Shown here: piece after piece, positions 61,878 to 64,000 of the stretch | Position numbering within the stretch: position 1 is the stretch's first letter | Layout of the letters: every line of letters starts with the position of its first letter | Assembly: GCF_009708215.1 (NCBI RefSeq) | Contig: NZ_CP046175.1 | Span: 2,790,001-2,854,000 of the forward strand | Direction of reading: 5' to 3' | DNA: 64,000 nt | DNA from: Occultella kanbiaonis | GTDB lineage: Bacteria > Actinomycetota > Actinomycetes > Actinomycetales > Beutenbergiaceae | Notes under the pieces: model-generated | What the model saw: the letters and a program-made list of their open reading frames with translations, nothing else | Database searches by the model: none | What the model was told of the DNA's origin: nothing | Made by a program: the position numbers and the translations under genes

Positions 61878-61881
<4 letters not shown>
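60541..61881 (-). CDS. pyrC: Dihydroorotase
   Basis: A 446-residue type I dihydroorotase, a zinc TIM-barrel enzyme closing carbamoyl aspartate to dihydroorotate. [46 protein letters not shown] (~58-103) has the H-x-H metal motif. [43 protein letters not shown] (~228-270) supplies the other histidines, and [19 protein letters not shown] (~302-320) the catalytic Asp. ATG overlaps the pyrB stop by four bases (ATGA). Confidence 0.97.
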
Positions 61882-63455
<1,574 letters not shown>

Positions 63456-63523
63456 TTAAAGGAATGTCGAACATGCCTCGGCCACCTTACCGCCACCGGC
63501 GACCCGATCGGCACGGGGTGCAC

Positions 63524-64000
63524 TCAGATCGGCCAGTCCTGCTCCGGCAACGGCTTCGGGCAGGTGACGTTCAGGGCGTTGAAGGTCTGGATCACGGCCG
63601 CGGCCCAGATCACCACGGCCAACTGGTCGTCCGTGAACACGTCGGCGGCCGCCGCGTAGACCTCGTCCGGCACGTGCTGGGTGAGGGCGAGCCGGCTCAT
63701 CGACTCGGTCAGGTCCAGCGCCGCTCGCTCGGCGGGCGTGAACAGCGGCGTCTCCCGCCAGGTCGGCAGAACCGCGAGCTGACGGGCGGTGACGCCCGCC
63801 ACGAGGGCGTCCTTGGCGTGCATGTCCGTGCAGAACGCGCAGCCGTTGATCTGGGAGGCGCGCACCTTCACGAGTTCGACGACGGCGTGGTCGAGGTCGG
63901 CGTTGCGCCGGGCCGTCTCGACCTCCCGGTTGAGCGTCAGGAGGCGTCGGTGGACGTCCGGAAACTGGTCTGCGACTGAGATTCGGTTCACACCGGCCAC
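63524..64000 (-). CDS. AhpD-like carboxymuconolactone decarboxylase family protein, at window edge
   Basis: An all-helical alkylhydroperoxidase-like protein of about 155 residues. DHAVVELVKVRASQINGCAFCTDMHAKDALVAGVTARQLAVLPTWRETPLFTPAERAALDLTESMSRL contains the redox pair C-A-F-C and the downstream His of the AhpD-type active site. GTG codons at 64000 and 63991 are possible starts; the true start may lie beyond the window. It is upstream of and co-oriented with pyrR, separated by 105 bp, and probably separately expressed. Confidence 0.82.
   Translation of the reverse strand: MAGVNRISVADQFPDVHRRLLTLNREVETARRNADLDHAVVELVKVRASQINGCAFCTDMHAKDALVAGVTARQLAVLPTWRETPLFTPAERAALDLTESMSRLALTQHVPDEVYAAAADVFTDDQLAVVIWAAAVIQTFNALNVTCPKPLPEQDWPI

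Overview
This 64 kb window is high-GC actinobacterial chromosome. The gene order on the right (pyrR-pyrB-pyrC-carA-carB-pyrF-mihF-gmk-rpoZ-coaBC-metK-priA-fmt-rsmB-rpe) together with an actinobacterial integration host factor, RbpA, PafBC, a HelY-type Ski2 helicase and polyprenol-phosphate mannose synthase points to the order Micrococcales, perhaps a Beutenbergia/Ruania-like lineage (inference; no rRNA is present to decide it).

Layout. Bases 1-12.4 kb: accessory, mostly monocistronic genes on both strands (MFS exporter end, WYL and GlxA-type regulators, DinB-like, VOC, DUF1801, two methyltransferases, PPOX, GNAT, GrpB) and one large unrecognised protein. Near 12.45 kb a 28-bp sequence looks like the XerCD chromosome-dimer site dif. 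To its right the coding strand becomes strongly minus-biased (45 of 54 genes), as expected if a fork travels leftwards to a terminus here. 12.6-28 kb: further accessory genes (YunG-like, PfkB kinase, an ArsR-VOC pair, an AraC-VOC-UvrA-like operon, a 1002-residue membrane hydrolase, an orphan Hcp-like protein) and two broken genes. 28-40.6 kb: core cell-envelope and RNA functions (rbpA, ppm1, lnt, helY, lipid kinase, tatA/tatC, pafB/pafC, DUF3866). 40.6-41.3 kb: a VapBC toxin-antitoxin pair. 41.3-45 kb: PH-domain protein, hisG, hisE, then an FMN-riboswitch-controlled transporter (ribX-ribY). 45-55 kb: translation, primosome and cofactor genes. 55-63.4 kb: de novo pyrimidine operon with a PyrR-type leader hairpin. 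The right edge holds an AhpD-like gene.

Expression signals: at about twenty genes a TANNNT -10 hexamer ends 6-8 bases before the start codon, the layout of leaderless transcripts. At four junctions the T-A-G of that hexamer is the stop codon of the gene upstream. Other genes are coupled by 1-, 4- or 8-base overlaps. Control elements visible directly are the FMN riboswitch with an RBS-masking hairpin, the PyrR hairpin, a SigH/SigR-type promoter before rbpA, an ArsR operator inside a near-consensus promoter spacer, and direct repeats before vapB.

No rRNA, tRNA, CRISPR array or intact insertion sequence was recognised.
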